A stretch of 64,000 nt of DNA from an uncultured Bacteroidales bacterium (GTDB lineage Bacteria; Bacteroidota; Bacteroidia; Bacteroidales; UBA932). Position numbers and translations under genes: made by a program. Positions 55,497 through 64,000 of the stretch are shown here, in pieces (positions within the stretch are counted from its first letter, which is position 1; each line of letters begins with the position of its first letter). The stretch covers positions 1 through 64,000 of the forward strand of contig CASEOO010000008.1 in NCBI GenBank assembly GCA_949289565.1, written 5' to 3'. Below the pieces are notes generated by a model. The model was not told where the DNA came from, made no database searches, and saw only the letters and a program-made list of their open reading frames with translations.

Positions 55497-55575
55497 CCAA
55501 CTTAAGACAAAGCTAAGATAAAATAAATTTCCAAAACACCGCCACGAAAATATCCACCCGTATCCAGCCAGCACA

Positions 55576-55801
55576 TTCCCGTTATAAACACCGTAAACAC
55601 TAGAAGTTAAAATCTATATTTTTTGACAACCCATTTCCCGTTTTCTCGTTCCAGCAAACCCTGCTTATATATGCAATGAGTTGTTATGTAACTCCGCCAA
55701 ACAATAAGTTTCTGAAAAAAGTTCAAAGCAACAATTTCTAGTTTCAAGTAATAAACAGTTCAACCGCCTACTTAAAAATAAGCAGTAGTGATATCTTTAT
55801 A
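55576..55801. other. AT-rich intergenic stretch
   Basis: No gene is visible. A weak stem (CTACTT/AAGCAGTAG) near 55767-55789 lies just after the RES gene stop and may act as its terminator. Confidence 0.4.
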
Positions 55802-56794
55802 TTACCATACATCTATCTGTACTGATTTTATCTCTTTTCCCTCGACATCCACACAAACAGCATCTAAAGGATTGAAAAGCACGTAATTAAGGCCACCGCT
55901 GTTCAATGAACTGTCAAAACATATACCGTCAGCATTATTCCGCTTGCAATATTCACAAATCAACTGTGTCGGTATATACTCCAGTTCCGTATCATATCTG
56001 CGCATAGGACGAGACAAATCGAGACTAATGGCATTCATAATTTTCTTTTTAACCACGATATTCGCCATCGGGACACCTGCTGTATAAGCTAAATATAAAC
56101 TGGCTTCGCTATTAAAGTCGACTATTTCAAGATCCCTTACTATTTCGAATTTACCTAAACTTAAACTGTCGAGATATGCAGATCTTACTTCATAATATGT
56201 GGTTTCTTCTTCTCTGGATAAATACAAATATGGAATCCCTAATGGATTGGCACGGCCTGGTGTCGCCAAATTTGCCGGTGGACACCCCATAGCATCCTTT
56301 TCCAGTTTTCTTATTCCTGCAGGATTAATCCTCGCTCTGTACAGCATTGTACCTTTCTTCAGTTTATATGACGGACCTATTCCTGCATACTCATCAAATT
56401 TGTCATGATCAACAAAAAAACGATAATTTTCACGAACATCTTTTTTCAGCGCCTCCCATACGGCTATCCGATCCTGAATATCATCAGTATACACAACGCT
56501 GTCATAAATTCCAAAACCATAAGAAGCCGACTTCAATATCTCTTCAAGAATAGTCATGGAAACCATTCTGTCTGAGAATATTTTCCATTCGTCAGTCAAA
56601 TATTCCGCGATAGTTTTCCCACCATTAACGTCTATTCTGAAAAGACGGAGTACTAAATCAAGGAAATCTCTTATTTCAGCCAATTCTACGATAATCCCAC
56701 GTGTTCTGCACACATCGCAGACACCCTCATCAGACGATTCATCAACAAACTGTCTCAACTCCTCATCTGCAAAACACTCTTTACAAACCCACAT
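55802..56794 (-). CDS. HEPN/RES-domain protein with zinc ribbon (putative NAD+-degrading toxin)
   Basis: 330 residues. A small zinc ribbon (Cys4, Cys7, Cys26, Cys29) leads into a helical HEPN/RES N-terminal domain (about 30-140), followed by the RES domain (about 145-315). The name-giving residues are visible: Arg153/Arg155 in LYRAR, Glu202 in YYEVR and Ser295-296 in ICFDSS. RES proteins degrade NAD+ and act as toxins in several systems. It is the last gene of a three-gene operon after sce7726- and sce7725-like genes, 3 nt behind the latter, with no separate Xre antitoxin. Confidence 0.78.
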   Translation of the reverse strand: MWVCKECFADEELRQFVDESSDEGVCDVCRTRGIIVELAEIRDFLDLVLRLFRIDVNGGKTIAEYLTDEWKIFSDRMVSMTILEEILKSASYGFGIYDSVVYTDDIQDRIAVWEALKKDVRENYRFFVDHDKFDEYAGIGPSYKLKKGTMLYRARINPAGIRKLEKDAMGCPPANLATPGRANPLGIPYLYLSREEETTYYEVRSAYLDSLSLGKFEIVRDLEIVDFNSEASLYLAYTAGVPMANIVVKKKIMNAISLDLSRPMRRYDTELEYIPTQLICEYCKRNNADGICFDSSLNSGGLNYVLFNPLDAVCVDVEGKEIKSVQIDVW

Positions 56795-56797
56795 AAT

Positions 56798-57739
56798 CTA
56801 TCTCATTATCCTTGACACAAGTTCCAGATGATTTTTCACTGATAGTTTTTTCAAATATCCAAGTCCTGGATAGCCGTCAGAAGCATCTGCTCTGTCTATC
56901 AATTCACTCACCGCAGATGTTCTTGCTTTATCCCTGAAAAATGGTTCTATTTTCCGTGTTGCTTCAGCAAATTTCAGTCTCACATTGGACTGATCATAAT
57001 TTGTATCAGATACAAAATGATGAATATATATTTGATCCTCTGCACGCTCATAAGTAAGATGGATAGCGATAGCATATGGAAGCATCCCACCATCTATAAA
57101 TTCACTTGATAATGCCGTATAATCAGAAAATCCGGAAAACTCTTCATCTCTGTAATAGTAGAACATCTCAGAAAACGGCTCATCTACACTGTCAGAATAG
57201 TCTGTATTACGTTTTCTCGTTTTGAAGCAATCTTCAAGAACAATTACCTCCTTCCCAATTTCCAATAAAGCATGTTTCGTCCTTCGCATCACCATATTGC
57301 CGAAATCATTGACTATCCAGCGGACTTTCGAGTTTGACAGCAATGTCATAACATCTTCATTATCAACATCTACACACTTCCTGAAAATTATCATTACATT
57401 ATCATATACACTTTCAGCAATCTGTGTATTCAATCTTACCGGATCCCCATAATACAAGTATGCCGGAATCCAAGCTTCAATATTTCCAGACATCAAAGGA
57501 TTCTCCGGCAACTCGAACCGCACCTCCGGATATCTAAAATCGCCATCTGCAGGATTCAATACCATCGCGAATTTGAAATTATTCTCGACAAACTGCCCGA
57601 CAGCCGCTTCCATAGCAGATATCGACTTATTTACAGGTTCTATTATAGGAATAATTCTTCCTTCCTGACAATTTTCCGCAGCAAACTCCCTCAAAGCCTT
57701 CAATTCAAACTGCTTTCCCCTCAAATACGGATAATACAT
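56798..57739 (-). CDS. sce7725/beta-family protein
   Basis: A 313-residue protein that begins MYYPYLRGKQFELKALREF and contains IIPIIEPVNKS, typical of the beta-protein family (named for the phage T4 beta protein) and its sce7725 branch. There are no membrane segments and no enzymatic motif I can name. It sits between the sce7726-like nuclease (5 nt) and the RES gene (3 nt), the usual pairing of sce7725 with sce7726, so the three probably work as one system. Confidence 0.75.
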   Translation of the reverse strand: MYYPYLRGKQFELKALREFAAENCQEGRIIPIIEPVNKSISAMEAAVGQFVENNFKFAMVLNPADGDFRYPEVRFELPENPLMSGNIEAWIPAYLYYGDPVRLNTQIAESVYDNVMIIFRKCVDVDNEDVMTLLSNSKVRWIVNDFGNMVMRRTKHALLEIGKEVIVLEDCFKTRKRNTDYSDSVDEPFSEMFYYYRDEEFSGFSDYTALSSEFIDGGMLPYAIAIHLTYERAEDQIYIHHFVSDTNYDQSNVRLKFAEATRKIEPFFRDKARTSAVSELIDRADASDGYPGLGYLKKLSVKNHLELVSRIMR

Positions 57740-57744
57740 AGCTA

Positions 57745-58638
57745 TCAGTTTATTTTGTTGTTCATTCGTGAAATCAGAATGTCCACATCCCGTTCTTTCA
57801 ATCCGAGACTAAGACATATCTGTCTCAATTCATATGGCAACTGGCATAGACGAACAAAATTGTTTGTTCTTGATTTTACAGCCTCCCTGAAAAAACGCTT
57901 CAATTCAGATTCCGGAATCGTTTTCATCAACTCCTGACACGCATTATACATCATATAACCAGGCACGTCCGGCAATTTTCCGAATCTATTTGATATGATA
58001 CGCTCATATTCATTAGTATGAAGACATTTCATCATCAGCCCGACATCAATATGTGGATTTTTTATCGCAGGCCTCATTTCCTTCAGAGCAATATTTTGAT
58101 CTCTCTTCTTATACAAGACAATAATGCCTGTTTCCTCATCTGTCATTTCCAGATAATGACTGCATTTCGTCTCTGGTATAACCACATAACATCTATCAAA
58201 TATCTTTTTGTAATCATAAAGCTGCTTTGATAACCGCTTTGGAGAGTCAAGGTCAGATTTTATCTCATAAGCTCTGGATTCTCCATTAAACAACACTAAA
58301 TCTGCAATAGAATTACCAACTCTGAACTCATTGAAAGCCACAATTTTCGTCATCGCATGCCGATTCATAAACCTTAACAGAACCTTGCCGATCAACTCGT
58401 TTTTATATACATACTCACATCGATAATTATCTGTCAATTCATCATAAATATACTCAAAATACTCGCCATACGACTCGACAGCACTATCTCGCCTGTCATA
58501 CTTGTCAAACAGCCAATCTATATGTCGGAAATCATTATATCTAAGAATATCGACAAATACCTGCCTGGAAAAAGCAGAAGAATAGCTTTTAAGACGATCC
58601 GATTTCATATTTGAAACTACCGACATACTTTCATGCAT
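57745..58638 (-). CDS. sce7726-family protein, PD-(D/E)XK nuclease-like
   Basis: A 297-residue first gene of the cassette. The central part carries a nuclease-like core: Glu104 in FNEFRVGNSIADLVL, Asp113, and Glu125-Ile-Lys127 in AYEIKSDLDS, followed by a helix with YDYKKIFDRCYVVIP. This matches PD-(D/E)XK nucleases and the sce7726 family. The N- and C-terminal thirds are helical. The -7 box lies so close that the message may be leaderless. Confidence 0.78.
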   Translation of the reverse strand: MHESMSVVSNMKSDRLKSYSSAFSRQVFVDILRYNDFRHIDWLFDKYDRRDSAVESYGEYFEYIYDELTDNYRCEYVYKNELIGKVLLRFMNRHAMTKIVAFNEFRVGNSIADLVLFNGESRAYEIKSDLDSPKRLSKQLYDYKKIFDRCYVVIPETKCSHYLEMTDEETGIIVLYKKRDQNIALKEMRPAIKNPHIDVGLMMKCLHTNEYERIISNRFGKLPDVPGYMMYNACQELMKTIPESELKRFFREAVKSRTNNFVRLCQLPYELRQICLSLGLKERDVDILISRMNNKIN

Positions 58639-58647
58639 ATGCTATTT

Positions 58648-58655
58648 CAAAGATA
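58648..58655 (-). promoter_or_regulatory. Promoter -7 element of the sce7726-RES operon
   Basis: TATCTTTG on the minus strand ends 9 nt before the sce7726 ATG, so the transcript leader should be very short. A -33 box at the right distance is not clear. Confidence 0.5.
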
Positions 58656-58825
58656 GTAATAATTCTGAATATTTATTCATACACAAAACACTTTGCCACT
58701 ACATATGTTTTTTAATCGTCTAATAGAGCATATAGGAATCTATTAATAAACATACAGGAGGTGCAGTATAAATCGTATTATTTCGCAAAAAAATAAAATG
58801 CTTCACTATACCTTTTCAATCAAGA

Positions 58826-58845
58826 CAGCCGGGTTTCCCCGGCTG
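58826..58845 (-). terminator. Hairpin after fcl, end of the polysaccharide operon
   Basis: CAGCCGGG and CCCGGCTG form a perfect 8-bp stem with a 4-nt loop, 20 nt after the fcl stop. The following minus-strand sequence is only weakly T-rich. The remaining gap to 58638 holds no gene. Confidence 0.6.
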
Positions 58846-58865
58846 CCAATGTCTGAAATATTCAA

Positions 58866-60008
58866 TTAAACTGTCTGATGATTTATACAGATGCCCTGAA
58901 GATACCATTCATACAAACGATGAATGCCTTCGTCAATCTCGACTTTGTGATGCCATCCCAGATTATGAAGCTTGGACACATCAGTAAGCTTCCGAAGCGT
59001 GCCATCCGGTTTTGAATGATCCCAATGGAGCTCACCTTTATACCCAATCTCTTCAACTATCTTTTCAGCGACCTCCTTAATGCTCAGCTCTTTTCCTGTT
59101 CCTACATTAATGTGGCAATTCCGGATCTCCGTGATACCATCAGCATTCTTTACCGTCGCATCATATGTATCCTTGAAATCTACATTCAGCAACACATGGA
59201 CAGAAGCATCCGCCATTTCTTCGCTCCACAGAAATTCCCTCATAGGCTTTCCCGTCCCCCACAATGTCACCGCTCCAGCGGTAATTCCGTATCCATAAAG
59301 AACCTTTAAAATATCTTCTTCGGAAGACTCACTATTCACAATCACTTTCTGACCATTGGCCACAATACTTACAGGTCGCAAACCGATATCTTTCCTGACA
59401 GCAGACCAGTCCCCCTCATACAGACACTTCGCCAGATGAATCTTGCGAATCATTGCAGGAAGCACATGACTGTTCTCCAAATGGAAATTGTCATTAGGGC
59501 CATACAAATTAGTCGGCATCACCGCGATATAATTTGTACCATACTGGATATTGAAACTCTCGCACATTTTCAATCCAGCGATTTTAGCTATAGCATACGG
59601 CTCATTCGTATACTCCAGAGACGAAGTCAGGAGCGAATCCTCCGTCATAGGCTGAGGAGCCTCACGAGGATAAATGCACGTACTTCCTAGAAAAAGCAAT
59701 TTTTTCACCCCATGCCTGAAACTCTCCCCTATCACATTCTGCTGAATCTGGAGATTCTGCCAGATAAAATCAGCTCTATACTGCAAATTCGCCATGATGC
59801 CTCCAACATGAGCGGCAGCCAGCACCACTGCATCTGGACGTTCTTGATCAAAAAATTCACGCACTTTGCCCCCGTCAAGCAAATCCAGCTCCTTATGGCT
59901 TCGTCCTACCAGATTACTATAACCGCGGCTTAAAAGATTATTCCATATGGCAGACCCCACCAGACCATGATGGCCTGCAACATATATTTTAGCACTCCTA
60001 TCCAACAT
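58866..60008 (-). CDS. fcl: GDP-L-fucose synthase
   Basis: An epimerase-reductase that turns GDP-4-keto-6-deoxymannose into GDP-L-fucose. The NAD(P) motif GHHGLVGSA is at 12-20, and the catalytic Ser109 (LGSTCIYP), Tyr138 and Lys142 (YAIAK) are visible. Its 380 residues exceed the ~320 of E. coli because of an insertion near 205-250 that I recall in Bacteroidetes enzymes. It lies 6 nt after gmd, the previous enzyme of the pathway, and is the last gene of the locus. Confidence 0.95.
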   Translation of the reverse strand: MLDRSAKIYVAGHHGLVGSAIWNNLLSRGYSNLVGRSHKELDLLDGGKVREFFDQERPDAVVLAAAHVGGIMANLQYRADFIWQNLQIQQNVIGESFRHGVKKLLFLGSTCIYPREAPQPMTEDSLLTSSLEYTNEPYAIAKIAGLKMCESFNIQYGTNYIAVMPTNLYGPNDNFHLENSHVLPAMIRKIHLAKCLYEGDWSAVRKDIGLRPVSIVANGQKVIVNSESSEEDILKVLYGYGITAGAVTLWGTGKPMREFLWSEEMADASVHVLLNVDFKDTYDATVKNADGITEIRNCHINVGTGKELSIKEVAEKIVEEIGYKGELHWDHSKPDGTLRKLTDVSKLHNLGWHHKVEIDEGIHRLYEWYLQGICINHQTV

Positions 60009-60014
60009 ACCACT

Positions 60015-61104
60015 CTATTTTACAATTCCCTTCTCCAGATATTCTGCCAGGTTCGTCCGGATATTTTCCCCGGCCCTCTCAACAGCTACCTTCTCCATAT
60101 CGGCATCTACCATTATCTTTACCAGCTGCTCGAACGTAGTCTTAGCTGGATTCCAGCCTAGCTCAGCTTTAGCCTTAGTCGGATCCCCCCACAGATTCAC
60201 CACATCCGTAGGCCGGTAAAAATCAGGAGAAACCTCCACCAGAACACGTCCAGTAGCCTTATCAATACCCTTCTCATCAGCACCCCCCCCCTACAAACTC
60301 CAACTCTATACCGACATACTTAAACGCCAAATAACAAAACTCTCTTACAGAATGCTGCACCCCAGTCGCTATCACGAAATCCTCAGGCGTTTCATGCTGG
60401 AGAATCAGCCACATACACTCCACATAATCCTTCGCATACCCCCAGTCCCTTAAAGAAGAAAGATTCCCCAGATAAAGTTTATCCTGCTTGCCCTGGGCAA
60501 TGCGCGCTGCCGCAAGGGTGATTTTCCGAGTCACAAACGTCTCCCCTCTCCGTTCGCTCTCATGATTGAACAGAATACCTGAACAGCAAAACATATTATA
60601 TGCTTCGCGATACTCCTTGACTATCCAGTACCCGTAAAGTTTAGCCACTGCATAAGGACTGTACGGATGGAACGGAGTATTCTCATTCTGAGGCACTTCC
60701 TCCACCTTTCCGTACAATTCCGAAGTGGAAGCCTGATATATTCTGCAAGTCGACGCCAACCCGCAAAGTCGGACTGCTTCCAATACACGCAGCACGCCAG
60801 TAGCATCAACATCAGCTGTAAATTCAGGAGAATCAAAGCTGACCTGTACATGGCTCTGCGCCGCCAGATTATAAATCTCGTCGGGGCGCACCTTGCTGAC
60901 TACCTGAATCATACTCATGGAATCCCCAAGGTCCGCATAATGAAGATGAAAATGAGGAAGCCCCTCCAAATGGGCGATCCTTTCACGGTAATCTACAGAA
61001 GACCGGCGGATAGTGCCATGCACATCATAACCTTTCCCCAGAAGGAATTCAGCCAGAAATGAACCGTCTTGACCTGTAATTCCGGTGATAAGAGCAACTT
61101 TCAT
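60015..61104 (-). pseudogene. gmd: GDP-mannose 4,6-dehydratase, out of frame at a G9 tract
   Basis: The enzyme makes GDP-4-keto-6-deoxymannose for fucose or rhamnose-type sugars. The first part (61104-60277) shows [25 protein letters not shown] and the [13 protein letters not shown] active site, then stops after VGGGC. The C-terminal end continues in another frame, its longest open part being 60239-60015 (MEVSPDFYRPTDVVNLWG...). The break is a run of nine G (60283-60291, minus strand); with eight G the reading would be [11 protein letters not shown] and the protein about 362 residues, the usual size. Either phase variation, mutation or a sequencing error. The downstream fcl reading frame is intact. 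Confidence 0.93.
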
Positions 61105-61106
61105 AA

Positions 61107-61862
61107 TTACACTTTATTAATATATTTCATTTTACACTTTTTCTTCCACTCACGCAACAAGAGACCTGGAAGTGTTATTATTATCCAAAAGCAACGTTTA
61201 AATTGTTTTTTGGGTTCGCTAAATATGCGATATATAAATTCCATATGATGACTTATAAGCCATTTAGGTGCACGTTTTTCTTCCAACCCACTATAAAATT
61301 TAAACACCGCTCCAACAGCGATCATTACTCCCCTGCGCAAATAAGGCCTCAAGTTGCTCATAAAAATTTCCTGCTTAGGTGCACCAAGCGCCACCCATAT
61401 AATATCTGGACCATCGGCATTCACCATATTCGCAATCTCTCTATAATTAAACTGATCTACTTTGCAAAAAGGCAATTCACAAAATTGCATATCAGCTATA
61501 TTGTTATCTAACTTTACTAAATTCTCTTTTAGAGCAGTCAATGTCTCGATAGATGTCCCCAAGAAAAACATTCTATATTTTTTCATTTGAATAATATTCA
61601 TGAAAATCTGGCTGCCACAATACTGTTCTCTTTTAATGCCGTAAATCCATTTCAAGTAAATAGGGACATAGCTGCTATCGCATATAGAGAAGATGCTTCC
61701 ATTTATAACCTTCAAATAATCAGGATTGCGGTTTGCAATATTCAATATTACCCCATCAGCAACACAAATGTAACCAGCTCTTCCACTCAGCAATTGTCTA
61801 TCGATAAATTCGTGTACATTTTTCTTAACGAATTCATATCGGATATTAAAATAGGTTTCCAT
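61107..61862 (-). CDS. WecG/TagA/CpsF-family glycosyltransferase
   Basis: A 251-residue GT26-type transferase that adds an N-acetylmannosaminuronate, mannosamine or similar sugar to a lipid-linked precursor. Motifs are [40 protein letters not shown] and [15 protein letters not shown] ([11 protein letters not shown]). It ends in a hydrophobic, basic helix ([17 protein letters not shown]) that probably binds the membrane. The gene lies 2 nt before gmd. Confidence 0.93.
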   Translation of the reverse strand: METYFNIRYEFVKKNVHEFIDRQLLSGRAGYICVADGVILNIANRNPDYLKVINGSIFSICDSSYVPIYLKWIYGIKREQYCGSQIFMNIIQMKKYRMFFLGTSIETLTALKENLVKLDNNIADMQFCELPFCKVDQFNYREIANMVNADGPDIIWVALGAPKQEIFMSNLRPYLRRGVMIAVGAVFKFYSGLEEKRAPKWLISHHMEFIYRIFSEPKKQFKRCFWIIITLPGLLLREWKKKCKMKYINKV

Positions 61863-61892
61863 AGATAAAATATAAAAAGCTTAGAAGGAGCA

Positions 61893-62987
61893 TCAATTAA
61901 TGAATTCGTTATTTACAATCTCACTCATTCGTTTTTCATAATTCTCAATAGTGAAACTTTCCAAAAACCGCTTACGTCCCTCATGCCCCATTTCAATCAT
62001 TTTTTCGGGATTACTCAAAAGTAAACTGATTTTAACTGCTATGTCTTCAGGACATCGTTTTTTTGCTATCAACCCTGTTATTCCATCAGAGACAATGTCT
62101 GTAGTAGCACCTTCGTCTGTCGTAATTACTGCTAGTTCCTGACGCATTGCTTCCAATAATACAAGAGGAAAACAATCATTATAGGTGGGAGAGATCAATA
62201 CATCACTTTTACTGAAGATATCATATTTCTCTTGTCCATATTTGCTTCCAAGATAAAAAACTAGTCCATCCAATTTCCGCATATGCACTTCCGCTTGGAA
62301 ACGATGAACGTCAATTTCCTTCGTTTCGCCGCCTACAAAATTGCAGACAAACGTATACCCTTTTTCATTCAGTATCTTCAAAGCATCAAGTAGATCAAAG
62401 ACACCTTTACTTTCGATTAAATTAGACAAGAACAACAGATTGGGTATGTTGTTACAATGCTTTTGTGGCACAAAATCAATATCCGAAATCCCATTTGGAC
62501 AAATAACCACTTGCTCTCGTGTTACAACAGCCTCTATATCTGGGTACAACTTCCACGAAAGCAGGATAACAGTCGTATTTTTATATATCAAAGGAAAAAG
62601 CCAGCTATAAGGCCACCGGTTAACATCATTAGCCATTCCTTTGTTATGTTGATGAATAATCACCTTGCAACCAAATACCTTGCAAAGTAACACATACGGA
62701 GCATCTTTCAAAAATCCCATTCCATGACAGGTAATAGCCAAATAACATACATCATAATGATGAGTGAGCAACTTAAACAATACAGCAAAGTAACTGCCGA
62801 TAAAACGAAATATTTTTTTTATGGACCACTTGCCAATCTCATCCATCCGACGCGAAGTAGATAGATTGATGTAGTCACATATAGACGCATCATTAATTAT
62901 ACAACTATCTTTTATATATTGACACATCATAGCGGACCCATGCACCGGTGGAGGCAATGGCACTACAAAAAGAATTCTTTTTTTCAT
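61893..62987 (-). CDS. Glycosyltransferase family 4
   Basis: A 364-residue GT-B enzyme for polysaccharide repeat assembly. It starts RILFVVPLPPPVHGSAMM (typical acceptor-side loop), and the C-terminal half shows NLLFLSNLIESKGVFDLLDAL and SPTYNDCFPLVLLEAMRQ with the conserved Glu. Donor and acceptor sugars are not predictable. It follows the GT-D-like gene by 21 nt. Confidence 0.92.
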   Translation of the reverse strand: MKKRILFVVPLPPPVHGSAMMCQYIKDSCIINDASICDYINLSTSRRMDEIGKWSIKKIFRFIGSYFAVLFKLLTHHYDVCYLAITCHGMGFLKDAPYVLLCKVFGCKVIIHQHNKGMANDVNRWPYSWLFPLIYKNTTVILLSWKLYPDIEAVVTREQVVICPNGISDIDFVPQKHCNNIPNLLFLSNLIESKGVFDLLDALKILNEKGYTFVCNFVGGETKEIDVHRFQAEVHMRKLDGLVFYLGSKYGQEKYDIFSKSDVLISPTYNDCFPLVLLEAMRQELAVITTDEGATTDIVSDGITGLIAKKRCPEDIAVKISLLLSNPEKMIEMGHEGRKRFLESFTIENYEKRMSEIVNNEFIN

Positions 62988-63008
62988 TGTTTACAATTCA
63001 GCAAAAGT

Positions 63009-63891
63009 TTACCAATAGCATCCTCCTTCAATTTTTTCAAAACCTTTGGGGCGATCTTCCAGCCTTGGAGAAACCCAATATTCGTTAATAAATGCAGCCC
63101 CTTCCCAACGCTTACCTTTAATTCCGAATATAAGTTGCGTTGCTCCTCCCACATGGACAGCTTTTTTCCCTATGCTTTTAATGTATGCCGCCAACGGAAA
63201 ACCATATGCTCCGCAACCCAAAATAGCAATATCAAAGTCTTTTTCATCGATTTGTTTTTTCATGTAATCCAAAGCTTCAAACCATGAAGAAAAATTGCAC
63301 TGCCCACCTACACTATTCACAGCCTTAATAGTTCTAGTTTTGTATATTCCGGCAATATATTCGGATTTTCCCAAATACGTGTACGATTGCGATGATATTG
63401 CTCTTCAATGAGTTCTGCAAATGGGCTTATTACCAAAACCTTTTTCCCTTGCAATGTTTTGTACCAATTGTAATAGTTCCTTTCATTTACAGGCCCTAAT
63501 GCATCAAGAGAGATACGTTTTGCACACTTCAAATGTTTCAAAAAGAAAACTTCTTCAATGCGCCAGCTCGCTAGACAATCGCATTCATCCATACAATGCA
63601 GCATGAGGCTAGCAAACCGTTGTACGTGCTCCCTGTCCACAGGAAAAAATCCGGCATTATTGATCAAATTGCCATAAGTCCTTTTCTTTAAAATCATATT
63701 AATGGGGGGGGTAAAATACCGTTAATAGTAGCCTGTATTTCAACGCTGCCAAAGCGACCAATCATACATGGTTCGGAAGAACACAACAACTCTGAAATAA
63801 TAGTCTGCGCTTTTTCCCCAGTTGCCTTACGTAGGAGCACTAGCTCACGGCAGGCAAAAAGAAATCTTCGGATTAAAAGGTGTAAAGTCAT
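63009..63891 (-). pseudogene. GT-D-fold glycosyltransferase, split by two frameshifts
   Basis: Three consecutive frames make up one protein. Part 1 (63891-63694) has CMIGRFGSVEIQATINGI; part 2 (63697-63317) has NNAGFFPVDREHVQRF and DCLASWRIEEVFF; part 3 (to 63009) has AILGCGAYGFPLAAYIKSIGKKAVHVGG. The first break is a run of eight C (63704-63711); nine would restore the frame. The second is AAAA at 63338-63341; five A would give YTKTRTIKAVNS. Repaired, the protein has about 294 residues, matching GT-D (DUF1792-like) transferases of capsule loci. The gene start overlaps the preceding stop (ATGA). Confidence 0.85.
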
Positions 63892-64000
63892 ATATTTTGC
63901 GTATTGTTTCTTTTCATAAATCCAAGCAGCCAGTTTTTCAAAATAACTTCAGGTATTGAGCAGACTACACTCCAATGAAAACCCAGCTTCGGGTATAGCC
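63888..64000 (-). CDS. Partial gene at the right edge (C-terminal 36 residues)
   Basis: The minus-strand frame entering from the window edge reads LYPKLGFHWSVVCSIPEVIL and ends with TGA sharing ATGA with the next gene. It is part of the same polysaccharide operon; too little is visible to name it. Confidence 0.7.
   Translation of the reverse strand, partial: LYPKLGFHWSVVCSIPEVILKNWLLGFMKRNNTQNI

Noticed and set aside
60015..61104. Two separate genes for the gmd fragments
   Set aside because: They are consecutive parts of one Gmd protein, joined by changing one base in the G tract.

Overview
The window looks like a chromosomal stretch from a member of the Bacteroidales, probably host- or gut-associated; I cannot name a species. 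Several signs point this way: promoters of the Bacteroidetes type (TTTG, 19-21 bases, TAnnTTTG) stand before several genes; the nusB-yajC-ybbR-coaE block uses the long Bacteroidetes NusB; DUF3276, DUF349 and DUF5606 proteins are present; and VorB-type 2-oxoacid:ferredoxin oxidoreductase, class III fructose bisphosphatase and the outer-membrane genes lpxB and TolC/MacAB are present.

Layout. 1-1342: the trailer end of a CRISPR array (19 repeats, 18 spacers in view, running off the left edge, no cas genes in view), followed by three 52-bp tandem repeats and tRNA-Cys. 2-26.8 kb: core genes, namely an rRNA methyltransferase, a DEDDy exonuclease, an aminotransferase, a TolC-MacA-MacB efflux operon, a secreted C1 peptidase, pssA, rubrerythrin, an MFS transporter, gapA, surE, lpxB, class III fbp, yggS, yidC, DUF349 and trmD. 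26.8-27.0 kb: an orphan transcription unit (strong promoter, strong terminator, no sizeable ORF), probably a small RNA. 27-49.6 kb: glutaminyl cyclase, pyrG, a steroid 5-alpha-reductase-like gene beside an Old Yellow Enzyme reductase, rnpB, rimO, the coaE-nusB block, nadE, purine salvage, a 2-oxoacid:ferredoxin oxidoreductase operon, zapA with a candidate 6S RNA, rny and dsbD.

49.8-58.6 kb is more accessory: an MBL hydrolase, a SulP transporter, a membrane-anchored Nudix-like protein, an AlbA_2/Schlafen-type regulator carrying a 12-bp in-frame minisatellite, and a tightly packed three-gene cassette (sce7726-like PD-(D/E)XK nuclease, sce7725/beta-family protein, HEPN/RES NAD-degrading protein) that looks like a conflict or defence system.

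58.9-64 kb is the end of an AT-richer surface polysaccharide locus read right to left: a partial gene, a GT-D-like glycosyltransferase, a family 4 glycosyltransferase, a WecG/TagA/CpsF transferase, gmd and fcl (GDP-fucose synthesis). gmd and the GT-D gene are both out of frame at G/C homopolymers of 9 and 8 bases, while I saw no disrupted gene in the preceding 58 kb. This suggests phase-variable capsule genes, although sequencing error has to be excluded.
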